Shown: one piece after another, positions 11,701 through 23,700 of the stretch
Position numbering within the stretch: position 1 is the first letter of the stretch
Layout: the number at the start of each line of letters is the position of its first letter
Source of the DNA: Ixodes scapularis
Lineage: Eukaryota; Arthropoda; Arachnida; Ixodida; Ixodidae
DNA length: 64,000 nt
NCBI RefSeq assembly: GCF_016920785.2
Contig: NW_024609836.1
Coordinates: forward strand, 67,125,596-67,189,595
Direction: 5' to 3'
Notes under the pieces: generated by a model
What the model was told of the DNA's origin: nothing
The model's input: only the letters and a program-made list of their open reading frames with translations
The model's database searches: none
Program-made: the position numbers and the translations under genes

Positions 11701-14700
11701 CAACGGCAGCGGCCAACCGCAGCAGGGGTCTCGCCTGGGTTACGCCTCTTTTCTGGAGGAGGCGGAGGATAACGGTACGTGGGCGGGGCTTAGGTAATGA
11801 TTGACACGCGTCGGCCGCGACCGTGCTATCTTAAGCGTGCAGAAACTGCCCGGAATACCGCCTGTAGCTTTGAAACTGTGTGCCAGGGCCAACGTTACTA
11901 GGTCGAAGTCGGTTGGCACGCTTCCTAGATCGCCCGACACCTTTTCCTGGCACATCGGCTCGGTGGCGCTCACTACTACGGACGGAAGCAACGAAACCGG
12001 TGAAATTTTAGATGCATGTTGCCTGCGGTGGAAAGTGGATACCAAAAAAAAAATCTTGTGCGGGCGATCTGCAGTTCTGGCGCATGCGACAAAAGAGTTT
12101 CTTGCAGGTTTCCATGTTATCGTCTGGGACCTGCACACTCGTGATATTGGTTCCCGTGACGTGCGAGTTTGTGGCAGATTTCCGCGTTTTCTTGTCGCGG
12201 TCCGTGCGCACAATGTCAATTTGTGCGGCGTGCAAGTTTAACCGGTTTCCGCATATTTTTCGCACTGTGAAACGTGAATGTGCTGCGTCCGCAGTCTGCA
12301 GTGTCCTCTCCCGCGACACGGGAGTTCGTAGCGAATTCCCACGCAGTTATTGCATTGTGAAGCGCAAAATTGTGGGGTCTGCGGCCTGCAGTATCAGGTC
12401 CCGTGTCACGTGGTTTGTAGGGGGTTCCCCTTGTTTTTATTATTAATTTTTCATAAAGTTCTGTTGTCTCATCCCGGATTATGGCCCACATTATGTTTTT
12501 TACCATTTATTATCATTTTGGGTTGGCGGCCCTTACAGGATTTTACGGTATAGTGTGGTTTTCCAGTGAATGCGAAGTTCGTACAAAAGTCGGTGAAAAA
12601 AAAGCGTCATTCAAAAACAATCGGTTTCCGTTGGGCGTTGCCGCGGTGGTGCTAGGAACACTACCCACCCATGCCCGCTCGTGTGCAGGCAATGGACAAG
12701 AATCGTTTCCGGACGGCACTTTTTTGTGGAGCTCGTCAACTAATAGGTCCAAGGACGTTGGCCAGATCTGGTACAAGACTATCACATAGTGGCACATTAA
12801 GGCTGGTGCGCACATTTGTTTTTGACTGTGTCGAGTGTATTGTCATCTCGTGTTACCGCTTAATTAACGTACTGGCACACTGGCACCATAAGTGGGGTAA
12901 CCCTGGAACACACCTGGCCTGTGTATATATTTCAACAATACTTTTGAACATTTTTTTCACTGTGGGCTTGAAATATTCTGACAATGTTACAGGTGACCGG
13001 TTCTCATAAATAGTGCATAGATTTCACCTTGCAAATGGCGTGAAGCTTTCAGCCTAGTTATACACGGGTTAGAGGTGTTCTAAATCCACCTCATAGATGG
13101 CGCCAGTTTGCCAGCGTGTTTTAAGCGGTCGCAAGAGATGACAACACAATCTGCACAGTCAAACACAAGCGTGTGAACCAGCCTTTATGTGCCGCCACTA
13201 CTGTACAAGAAACATTTCCGTTAATTAATCTCGTAGGGTTTGTTATGACCGCATCCGTCCGTATTTGATCGTTCGGTCGTTCGTTGGTTTCACGAGTTAC
13301 TGCGGGAGTGGTGGTTCACACCATCGCCCTCGATGTGAACCACCACTCCCACGAACATAACCTAAAATTCCAAAAAAGGCTGGACGTGCTTGAAATATCC
13401 ACGGTAAGTTATGCTAAACAACTCTATGCTGCGTTACTCTTCTTAGCAATATTTTCGCTGTTAAGAGCGTGTCCCAGTGCTCCTTATTGAATTTTTTTGA
13501 GGATGTTGCTTCGCTGTGGCGAATTGCAGCCACTTTTTTTTCGTATTGCCTTAGTGACTGATGCAACAGGAAAGCCCTTTAAGTGTTTGGGCATTTGCCC
13601 TGTGAGCACCCGGAATGGGGAAAACTTAAAAATGCTTAAAGATAGGCAGTGGGAGAGGAGGACTTTGGTTTACAACAGCGCAGACACGTCCCGGGAGATT
13701 GGCAGCGGGTGCGTTAAAGGGATATTTCAACAAAATTTGAAATATACTCGTCGTGTTTGGAAATAGGTTTAATATGATCCACAATATCCGTTAGTGACAA
13801 TCGCACATTTTTATTTTGAGCTTGATGGCTGTATTTTTCGTTATAAACGGCCCACTCTGGCAAACGCTCGGAGAGCAGCTAGCGGAGAGCACGTCATATT
13901 CACCACAATCGTGACTTAGTTTGTCTCGGGACCTTACGTCCGGACACAGCGGACGCTGCGAGCTATCCCAGCCAATCCCGGACTGTGGACGTAGCCCGTG
14001 ATAAGCTTTCCGCGCGTCGCTCTGCCCCCTCTCCAAGGTCACGTGACATTCACACAGCCTTGGATAGGCCCCAATGGCTCGTAGCATCCACTGAAAGCAG
14101 CCGAAGCAGTTTAGCGATCGAACCACCCCAAGTAACCCCAAAGCTGCCTTTGAACAAATTTTGAGGGACAATAGCGACTTCTGGGACACACAAAAGAGGA
14201 GAATCGCAGGGAGAGGGGAGTTCCTCCTTCAGCTCTTCTCTCGTCGTGGCGGGAGGCGAGACAGTTCCCATCACTACCTGTCAAGGTTCCTAGACGGGCA
14301 TTACAAATGAGGCAATAGCGACATCCACCAGGTGCCCTTTGCTAATCGTTTAATTTGTTTTAAAATTTCTTTTTTCGTGTCTCTTTTAACTAGAGATTAG
14401 TGTGTCTGATGTAACAATGCTCCCTTGAACACAAATAGACCAAGAAATAAGCTTCAAAAGTTTGTTGTAGTATCCCTTTAATGCGTCACTGCTCGAAGCA
14501 CTCGGAGCGAAAGCTCGTGCTGCAATACCCGGGGACCCCAAGTTCGAACCCTACTCTCACCTGTTCCAATTTGGAAGAACTTAGTATACCGGCGTGCAGT
14601 AATGTGACGCAACTGCGTGACGCACATTAAAGACCCCAGGCTAGCGGTGGCACTGCACCGGCTAAATTCCTCATCTAGAGCGGAGACACCAGATGTCCAT

Positions 14701-17700
14701 GGGACCCAACTAGTTTCCTGCCGTCCAAACGTGCGCAGAACGCAATAGACCCTTTTCGAAAGGATGCATAGATTATGTGCAGCCGCCATTAGTTGGTCCT
14801 GCACTGTGAACGCTCATTGGACACGAGCGCATCGTCGGCATTCGGAGTGTACTCGGATTGAAAAACATTCCACACGAGTGGTGCGCAAGTGCTCGGCGCA
14901 AACTCTGAACCAATCACGGGCTTCACGCCGGATGCGATGAAACCAACGAATGGCAGCTGCGCATAATCTATGCATCATTTCACAATTTCAAAAAGGTTCA
15001 TTGGAAAAAAAAAAGGTCGGCAAAAGTGAGCATTGGAAAGTCCGCGACTGGTCGTGACGCGCAGGCGTGCTTGTGCTTTGCAGGCCCACGACGTCCGCTA
15101 ATGGGCGCACCTGGCGTGGACGAAGACAACATCGACGCCTCTCTCGGACTCGGAGAACTCGCTGGACTCACCGTCAACAATGAGGCAGAGTCCAGTTACG
15201 ACGTAAGGATGCTTTCATCTTGAAACGCGAGAGTGGGACGCGTCGAGCACGTCTGGCTTTCCTCGCGGTTTAACGCGGAACGGGTCGCAGGGCTGGATTT
15301 TACGAGGAAAGCGACGCGTCACATTCAAGCTAAACGCACACATCCAGGACACACGAGCCGTGTTTATTTTTGGCGCATTAATAAGACATGGGAAACGGCA
15401 AAGGAATGAAGCAGTGCAATGCAGTGGCTAGCATGCCCGAAAGGCAATCAGGAGACCCAGAGTCAACAATTCCGGCGCCTCCAAAGATTGTCTTTGGGCG
15501 GCTTCGTAACCTCTGCTCCGTTCGGTCAGTTTGGTTCATTCATTTACGTATTTTCAATTGTCTGCGTGCACACCGTATCGTGCTGTATTGTCTATATGCA
15601 CACCGAGCTTGCAGTAGGGTGTCGCGTGACATCGGATTCGTGCGAATGGGACGTCACAGACGTGGCATGTGTCCAGCTGATGGTCAGCCCATTCTGTGCA
15701 TTTTAACTACAGCTCCATCTACTAATAACTATACCAGATGTAACAATGTTTTGCTTCTAACAATCGGTTTTTTGAGTTTCTAGACTAGAAACACTCGGTT
15801 TCTAGTCCACGTACGATAATAGGTTTTAACGGTTGAATTTCCGGGTTTTTCCAGTATCGTCGTAAGCTTATTGCACTGTATCGAATATGATTGAGACATT
15901 TTAAACTGCCTTCTGTTGACACACTCTCGTAGTTCATGCGTAATCTAGAGCGCGGACATTAATTGTGTCTCCCTTACGCACACAAACTCGTGGACGTCTG
16001 GCGGAAGATTCTAAAGGCTGTCCACGCTCACTTTCAGATCTCCGCAACGAAAGAGTCGTTTCGGAAAACGTGGAACGCAAAGTACACCCTCCGGAGGTAG
16101 GTAATTCCCTACAAGTCTCGCGTCTGTTTTTCGATTTGACACTCGAGGGAAATTGCGAGCATCCCGTGCGTGCCTTGCCCCGCAGCCACTTTGACGGAGT
16201 TCGTGCTCTGGCATTCCACCCCGTGGAGCCGGTGCTCATCACGGCGTCGGAGGACCACACCCTAAAGCTGTGGAACCTGCAGAAGACGGTGCCAGCTAAG
16301 AAGTGAGCCTAAGCTTCCTTTTTCCTCTCTGTTTCTCTGTATTTGCGTTGTCTGCGTCTCTCTTTGTGGATTTGTTTTTATGTCTTTCTCTAACTCGGTC
16401 TCTGCCTTGCTTGCCCTTGTGTCTGCTTTGTTTCTTTTTCCCCCTTGTATCTGTTTCTTACTGCACCTTTGTGCCTGTGTTTCACTATTTATTTGTGTGT
16501 CTGCGATTGTCTTTAGCTTTGTATCTGCACCTGCCTCGTCTTCCCTTGCGTCTTGTTGTCTGCAGTTCGCTTTCTCCTTGTATCTGTTGGCCTGTATGTC
16601 ATATCCTTTCTCTCTGTGCCCAAGTGCTTGATTGCCTGTTTGAGTACTACTCTGCCCGTGATGCATCTGATACAAGAGAGCGAACCAGCAGTCTGTTGTA
16701 GTCTTTTTGTTGCATGGAAAGCTGCGATCTAAGACGTCCAGCGGTTTAAACTAGTTAGGCTCGTCTAATTGGCTTCCTAGCCTGATTTGCGGGCATCTCG
16801 TGGTTTACGAGCCCTCGGATTTTATGATGCAAAAGTGCACAACGCACATCAGTGCCTACATAACACGACCGTGTATCATCAACTCTGTTGTTAATTCTCT
16901 GAAAGTAAAACAGTACTGCTAGTATCTGTGCCCCTTGTTTGCCAACCAGGAGTGCCAAATTTTGGGGACAAACATTGTCTTTTGCCTTTCAGGACGGCAG
17001 CTCTTGACGTTGAACCAGTCTATACGTTCCGGGGACATGCGTGAGTTTGCCTTGTTTTCCATTCTAAAAACGCGTTGCGCTTCCCAGTGTATGCCCACGC
17101 TACTTTTCCCTTTACACATGCATTTGGCTTAATTGCCAGATCTGAAAGTACTTGAGTTTTGGGCACGAACAGTACTTTGAAGGAGATTTTAGCAAACTTG
17201 CATACGTTCAAAAAATGCTTCTATTACTTTTACATTGAGCAGACAATCTCCACGAATCTTGTCATGTGGACTGTTTCAAGTGGGCGTTCTGGCCCTATAA
17301 AAAGGCCTCTATGACCTGCATATAACTTTCCCGTATCGCTTTTATGTTCGTTGCCCCTTTCGCTCAGTCGTGCGACTGGGTCCTTCATCCCTGAAGAATC
17401 AGAGGAGGGTTTAAACCAGATGATATTGAAGGTGACAATGATTATGATGATGATGTGACTTAACCTGCATACTTCAGGGGCCCCGTGCTCTGCCTGGCGA
17501 TGAGTGCGACGGGTGAACAGTGCTTCAGCGGCGGCCTTGACCACACTATACGTTGCTGGAACGTCCCCAGCTCGGCGATTGACCCCTACGATGCATTCGG
17601 TATGTCTGTGCCTTTGGTCCCTTCGCATGTTGTTCGTGGATTGGAACATGTGCGTTCCGCATTGGGAGTCGTAATCATTATCCTTAGCTACCCTCCTTCA

Positions 17701-20700
17701 CGCTTTTCTTGATGACAAACAGGTTTCGAGATATCTTAGACTATTGGGGGACATTGCATGTTTTAAGGGAGGGCACTATTTAAAAGGGTCAACTTTACAA
17801 CTTTCGGCTTTATACGAATGAAATTTACAGTATATACGGGCAGTTGAGAGGCAGAATGCAGTGCAAAGTTTCATCTGTGTATGTGAATCGTGGAAGAAAT
17901 TGGTCATGTGTACCAGGAACACGCTGGCTTCGTTTTAGAAAACCAATGTAATACCCAACATTTTTCTTCACTAAATATACAGCAGGATGCCTAGAGATTG
18001 TAACTGTGAAGACAAAATTTCCAAAAATTTATGTGCTAACATTGCGCTGAAATATTGAATACATTTTCTGCCTTTTATGTCGTGAACCAAATCTTAAAAT
18101 CTTTCATAAAAGGTGTCAACAAAGTAAAAAAAAAAATACAATGCCACAGTAGCATTGCCCATTAAATTCACGTTAGAAAAAAAAAAATAAGTGAGTCTTT
18201 CCTTTTTTCCTTGTGACCAAACAATAGTTTTCCTAAAGTGAAATTTATGGCAAAAAGTGAAGCGGAGGAAGATGCGTTGAAAGTGCTCAAACTTCTACCT
18301 TTACTTTAGAGTCGGTGAACTGAAAATAATGTAGAAAAAAAATAGCTATGCAGTGTAAACAAATTAGACTTTCTGCGAATACTCTCGATGTTGGTAGAGG
18401 TAAATTTTGTTCTTACTACCTTTATCTCCAGCCTTCATCTTCAGTTCCAAGGTAATATTTCATGTGCCTTACATTGGATCGCCGTAACGCATCGGGCGGA
18501 CGGTGTGGGCGCCACATATTTCTGTAACGGCGTACAATCAAATCTCAATAAAACAGACTTCACGAGACCACAAAAAATTGTTCGTTATTCAGGAATACCG
18601 CTTTAGGGAAAAACTCTTCAACCGGCAATACAAGAACTAAATTGGGACGAAAAAAATATCCTGCCTCTGCAACGAGATGGCACGGAGTCGTTTCCGATCA
18701 AAGAGCATTACATGCGATGGAACACCGCATATATATTGGAAGAAATCTGTAATCTATTTCTGGTAGGTGCAAAGTGATTGATTTCACATCGTCGACGCTC
18801 TCGCGAAGCGCGTCAGTCATGTCGGTACAGCTTTCAAGGAACATGCGCAGCTTGCCGGTGATACTCGGTACACGGGAGGTAGAGACAGATTCTTTGCGGC
18901 GATCTGCGAGCACTGACTCCACGCCTTCATTGGTCTGGGCGTCCTCAATGCTCCTCCAGCGTTACTTTTCGCGGACGTTGTTTAGAGCATCATTGGTCGT
19001 CGGCTCTGCCGAAGTCCACGCTGCATCGTAGCATTGCACGTTATCCTCAAACTAGACCGAAGGGTCCACAGTTAGCTTACATTGCTCCACGGTTAGCTTA
19101 CATTGCTTTCGTCTGGTTGCTCACCAGCTTCTGGCTGGATTGGAGTTTCCAGAAGACCAGTTTTCGGTACAGGAACTCGTCGTCAGAAAACGAAACCTAA
19201 GCTCACGGCACGGGGAAGTTGGAAAGAAGCCTCGCCGGCCAACGTGACTCAACAAATACGGGACAAGAGCCACACCTGGCGGCCTAGCGTGCATTTGTCG
19301 CCGGCCAGCGTTTGCAGTCAATGGTGGCCATCAGTTTTGGGCGCCGCCTAGGGGCGGAAGTCACCAAGTAGGGGAAGCGCGCGAAATCTTTCATTTCCCA
19401 CTTAGAATATAAATTTGTAACATTCATATGTTTTGCGCGTACAAGAGCAATTAAGTTGCCGTATTTGCACGAATATAACGCGAGGGCAGGTTTTGATGTC
19501 CTCAAAAAGAAAAAGAAATATTACTATTATAACGCGAGCCGAGGCCACGTCAATTTCTCACGCTCGGGGACATAGCAGAAGTGAAAAGTCAATGGAAATA
19601 GGAGTAATATCAGTTTATGTTTTGACTGCGCTCATCCTAACTGCTCAGGTCCTTCCGTTTACAATCCACTCTGCGACTACTGACTACGCAGATAAGCAGC
19701 AGCACCCCACCACTTGTCCGGTAGTTCGTTTTTCTTCGGCGTGAGCTCCTCGGCAGCCCACAATTCAAGCAAGGCACGAAGCAGAAGCACCAACACACAA
19801 ACACCAGACCACTCTGGAGCAGAAACTAAAAAATGCGCAGGCAGAAAAAATACTGAACCCGATACACGATGAGGCTTCTTGTTCTGGTTCCTCCGCATAA
19901 ACAAACACCTTGTTTGCACGATTGCATAAACGAGATCGGTGGTCTTGGCTTGGCTTGTGTTGACTTGGCCTGGCTTGGCTTGGCTTGAATTGGCCAGTGC
20001 CCACATTCCCGCGTGTCGCGAAGGTTAGTTTCTGCGGCGTGCGCGTGTTGTACAAACACAAAAGCGGTAAAAGTGATTTTTATCTTTTCTATTCGCCCCT
20101 TCACGTGGCCCAATAGCTAATAATTTCCCTCCCACACCCCAACATCTTTTCCGACCCGATGTCCTGCATTGAGCAGCAGGGATGGCTTTCTCCAGACTTG
20201 CGCGCCTCGTGGCTGAACTCGATTCCGAATATAACGCGAGGTGAGTTTTGAAGCACGTAATTCCGAAAAGAAACTCGCGTTACATTCGTGCAAATACGTT
20301 ACATACATTTTCCTAAAATAGTTTGCATCTTGAAATTCGTACTGCCGAAATATTTTTACCTTGAAACTATGGAATGTTCTAAAGGGGATTTCGGAAATTT
20401 TTATAAATCTAAAATATAGTTCAGTCGTTTGTTCACAATAACTAGAGTTGATTGTATCGCTTCACAAAAGCGACCTTCACGGTTGTGCAATCTCGAGTCT
20501 TATCTATGCAGAGTGCAAGTTAGTCTGCTCGTTGCACAGGGGTTGCGACGACGTCAGAACACCAAGCTCTTATTGGCCACTTGAAGAAAAAAAAAAGCAG
20601 TGGGTAGACCTTGAGGCATCTAACATTGAGGTCTACCCACTATCCTTTCAATAAAGGCCAGTCGGAGCTCAGCATCGTTTGACGTCGCCGCAAGTATAGC

Positions 20701-23700
20701 ACAAGAAGCAGGCGATTCGCTCTCCGCATTGTCCCAAGCGCCGGGCCGGCTGACGTCGCCGCGCACGCGTGTGCAGAGCCCAGCGTGCTGTCGGCCACCC
20801 TCTGGGGCCACACGGACGCGGTGTGGAGCCTGTCGATGCACGCGGCCAAGCTGCAGCTGCTGTCCTGCTCGGGGGATGGCACGGTGCGCCTCTGGTCCCC
20901 GCACAGCAAGGTGCCCCTGCTGCACACCTACACGGCCCCGGAGACAGGTGGGTTCGTGCGATTCGCACCGAAGGCATCGCGAAGCGGTTTTTAAAGCGGA
21001 ACACATTTATGTGGAGCGCAAGTTTGTCCGCTTCTTTTGCGGGGGGTCGTGGCGATGTCGGAACACTGAGCTCCGATCAACTCCAGTTGGAACATAGGGG
21101 GTAGACCTCAAGGCAGCTTGCTTTGAGGTCTACCCACTGTCCTTCAACCAGAGCCAATCGGAGCTGGCCTTGTGACGTCACTACGACCCGTGCAAAAGAA
21201 GCGGACAAACTTGCTCTCTCCGCATTCTCGATTTCACCTCGCGACGAATTGCAATGAATGCCTCTGAAGCCCCTCAACACGTCTGTGCTTGCAAGCGGCG
21301 TCGGTTGCGCCAAAGCACGAGGCCCATGCGGTCCTTGGAGGTGAGCGGCGGCGTGCCCCTTTCCCGTGGCACGTGCCTCGTGCAATTGCAGCTCGTGAGA
21401 AACGCGAAGCGCAGGTTCTGCCGGGGGGCTTTAGACGCTACTAGCGGTCTTGCTCAACGCTCCGGGCTAGTTGCGTGGCCTGGCGCGCCGCTGCGCCTCA
21501 CAAGAAGGTCGCTCAACTTGTCCTGCATTTGAATAGCTTTGACGGCTACGATCCATTGTAATATGGGGCGGAATGTAGGGCATTGCAAAAAGTTCTCACA
21601 AAAATGTGATGACGTGCAGAAATCACGTCGCTTGAATTGAGCACACATCAGGAAGTAATTGGTTTACGTATGCAAGAAATACTGTGCTTGACTCTGCTCG
21701 CATATCACAGAAATATTGTGCTTGATACTGCACTGCGGTATGCATCACATACCGCTGCGCTTTGCAAGGTGCTTGCGTCGTGCAATTAAGTTGGGACAAA
21801 GGCAGGTGCTCGACCCTTCAAGTGCAAGCTCTGTTAAGATTTAGGAATGACGCCACCTCTCCTCGTGTCTTGCAGGGGACGGCATTCCGACGTCGGTGGA
21901 CTTTGTGCGGTCGGACCCGGGCCAGATGGCGGTGGCCTACACGACGTCGCGCTGTGTCATCGTGGACCTGGAGACTGGCAAGCCCGTGATACGGCTGGAC
22001 AGCGACCAGAGTCCAGGTCAGTTCAAGTGGACTCCACCTACAACACAGTCGTAGCTTTAGCTTTAGCCCGAGTCGTAGCCGTAGTCGTAGCCTTAAACAC
22101 AGTGACGGGCTTTTTCTAAGCTTTCACGCGAGGTCTGGCTCGTTTCGTTTGTCGCTTCTCAAAGGCATCCAAATTGGGTGGAGCCGGCGTGACATTTTAT
22201 GAAGTGTGCCAGAAGTACTACTTCCTTAACTTGTGCATATGCAAGCTAAGACTTGCTTTCTACCCTCCCTCATGTGGTTGTTTCCTCCTCTGTCACGTAC
22301 AATCGCCATTTGCCCGCCAGATCACACTGCCTCGAGACTCCCAATTGGTTCGGAGGGTTTGTCCTTTACGTCAATGACAGACCGTTCCTTTCTCGGGCCA
22401 CGCGCTTCCACTGCTCTGCGCAGTCGACGAGGGATGGGTGCGACCGCTCCTCCGATCTAACTTTTTAGGAAGCGGTAAATTTGAGCAGCTTGTTACGACG
22501 TGAAGTGTCCACATTTTTCGGCCCGTCAAGCTCACATCTGTTCGTAGACTAGAGAGGCCAATTGTAGATGTCGAGGCGCCCGTAGAACATGGGAAGTGTT
22601 GATTCAAGTTTTTGTCGTTGCTACATTTGCTTGCTTTCTTAGGTGCGCAGGAAATGGCATCGAAAGCAGGACGAGCCAAGGTCTCTATTGAGAGGGTCTT
22701 TCATTTTCTACGTTTGCAGACGCCAGTGCCCTGAGTAAGCAGATCAACTGTGTGGTGAGCCACCCGACGCTGCCCATGACGGTGACTGCCCACGAAGACC
22801 GCCACATTCGCTTCTTCGACAACAACACCGGTGGGTGTCCAGGCCTTTCGTTGAGATCTGCGCTGCCACCTGGCTATCGAGCGACACATTTAATGTCGTA
22901 CAAGTCAGGCACGTAATACAATGAAAGCCAATCATGCTGAAATTTAATGCGTACATTAACATCAATTTGCAGACGTCCGAGGAGCAAATTCATCATTTTA
23001 ACTTGTAGGAGTCGGGTCAGTTATATTCTGCAACGGGTTAAAAACGCAGAAGCTGCCATGTCACCGACTATAGGTACAGTGTAGACCGCATATAACGTAT
23101 GTCGCAGGAGTCGCGAAAATCTGCACTATAAGCGGTACCGCGCTATAACCAAAACATCAATTTTTCAGGCCAAAATACATGCCATGAGACAACTTACCTT
23201 TCTAAAAGAATTTATTTTATGTTAGATGAAAAATAAGCTTAGTTTGAGGAAAGTCGTCTTTATTTCACCAGACTAGTACACTTCTCTCTCAAGTGTGTCA
23301 CACATTTTGAAAGAAATGAGTGACTTTTGCCTGGCGCAGCCTTTTAACGGCGTCGCGGGTTGCGGACGGACGTTGCGAGCGTTCAGGTGTGCTAACCCTA
23401 ATCACTTTTCTCCGGCGATGAAAACGCGTGAAAATTTGCATCCTTTATACGGTACGCGCCAGTAATACCTTCAACTTGAGCACAGGCATGAAATGCTCCA
23501 AATAAGAAATCTGGGCGATGTTCGAAAACACAAATGCTTAGAAAGCATTACTGTAGTCGAAGTAAACATACACAACAACACGGGCATTTCTGCTGTCTTG
23601 AGAGTGCCGCCACAACGTCGCCGCACGAGTAGGTGGATCTTCCTTTCTAGTACGTGCTGGGTTATCATAGCCACACACAACGGAAATTCACAGTCAAGGA

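Larger units (their letters stand above)
11775..15083 (+). other. Striatin intron 11775-15083, packed with repeats
   Basis: In order it holds dispersed repeat copy A (12012-12549, minus), the perfect hairpin 13304-13350, the TTAAAGGG element 13714-14481, a SINE copy 14494-14705 and the inverted-repeat element 14743-15003. The stretch 12555-13300 shows nothing recognisable. Confidence 0.6.
17600..20776 (+). other. Striatin intron 17600-20776
   Basis: An AT-rich part (17740-18400) carries A tracts but no identifiable element. The TIR element 19459-20298 and the palindromic element 20508-20732 follow. The acceptor is at 20775-20776. No additional exon is needed, because phases on both sides join. 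Confidence 0.6.

Noticed and set aside
11399..11804. Separate proline-rich small protein
   Set aside because: One of the three open frames is the striatin exon in exact splice phase; the others are shadows.
20669..21104. Several 100+ codon frames around the WD40 exon
   Set aside because: They are shadow frames of the GC-rich striatin exon 20777-20947.
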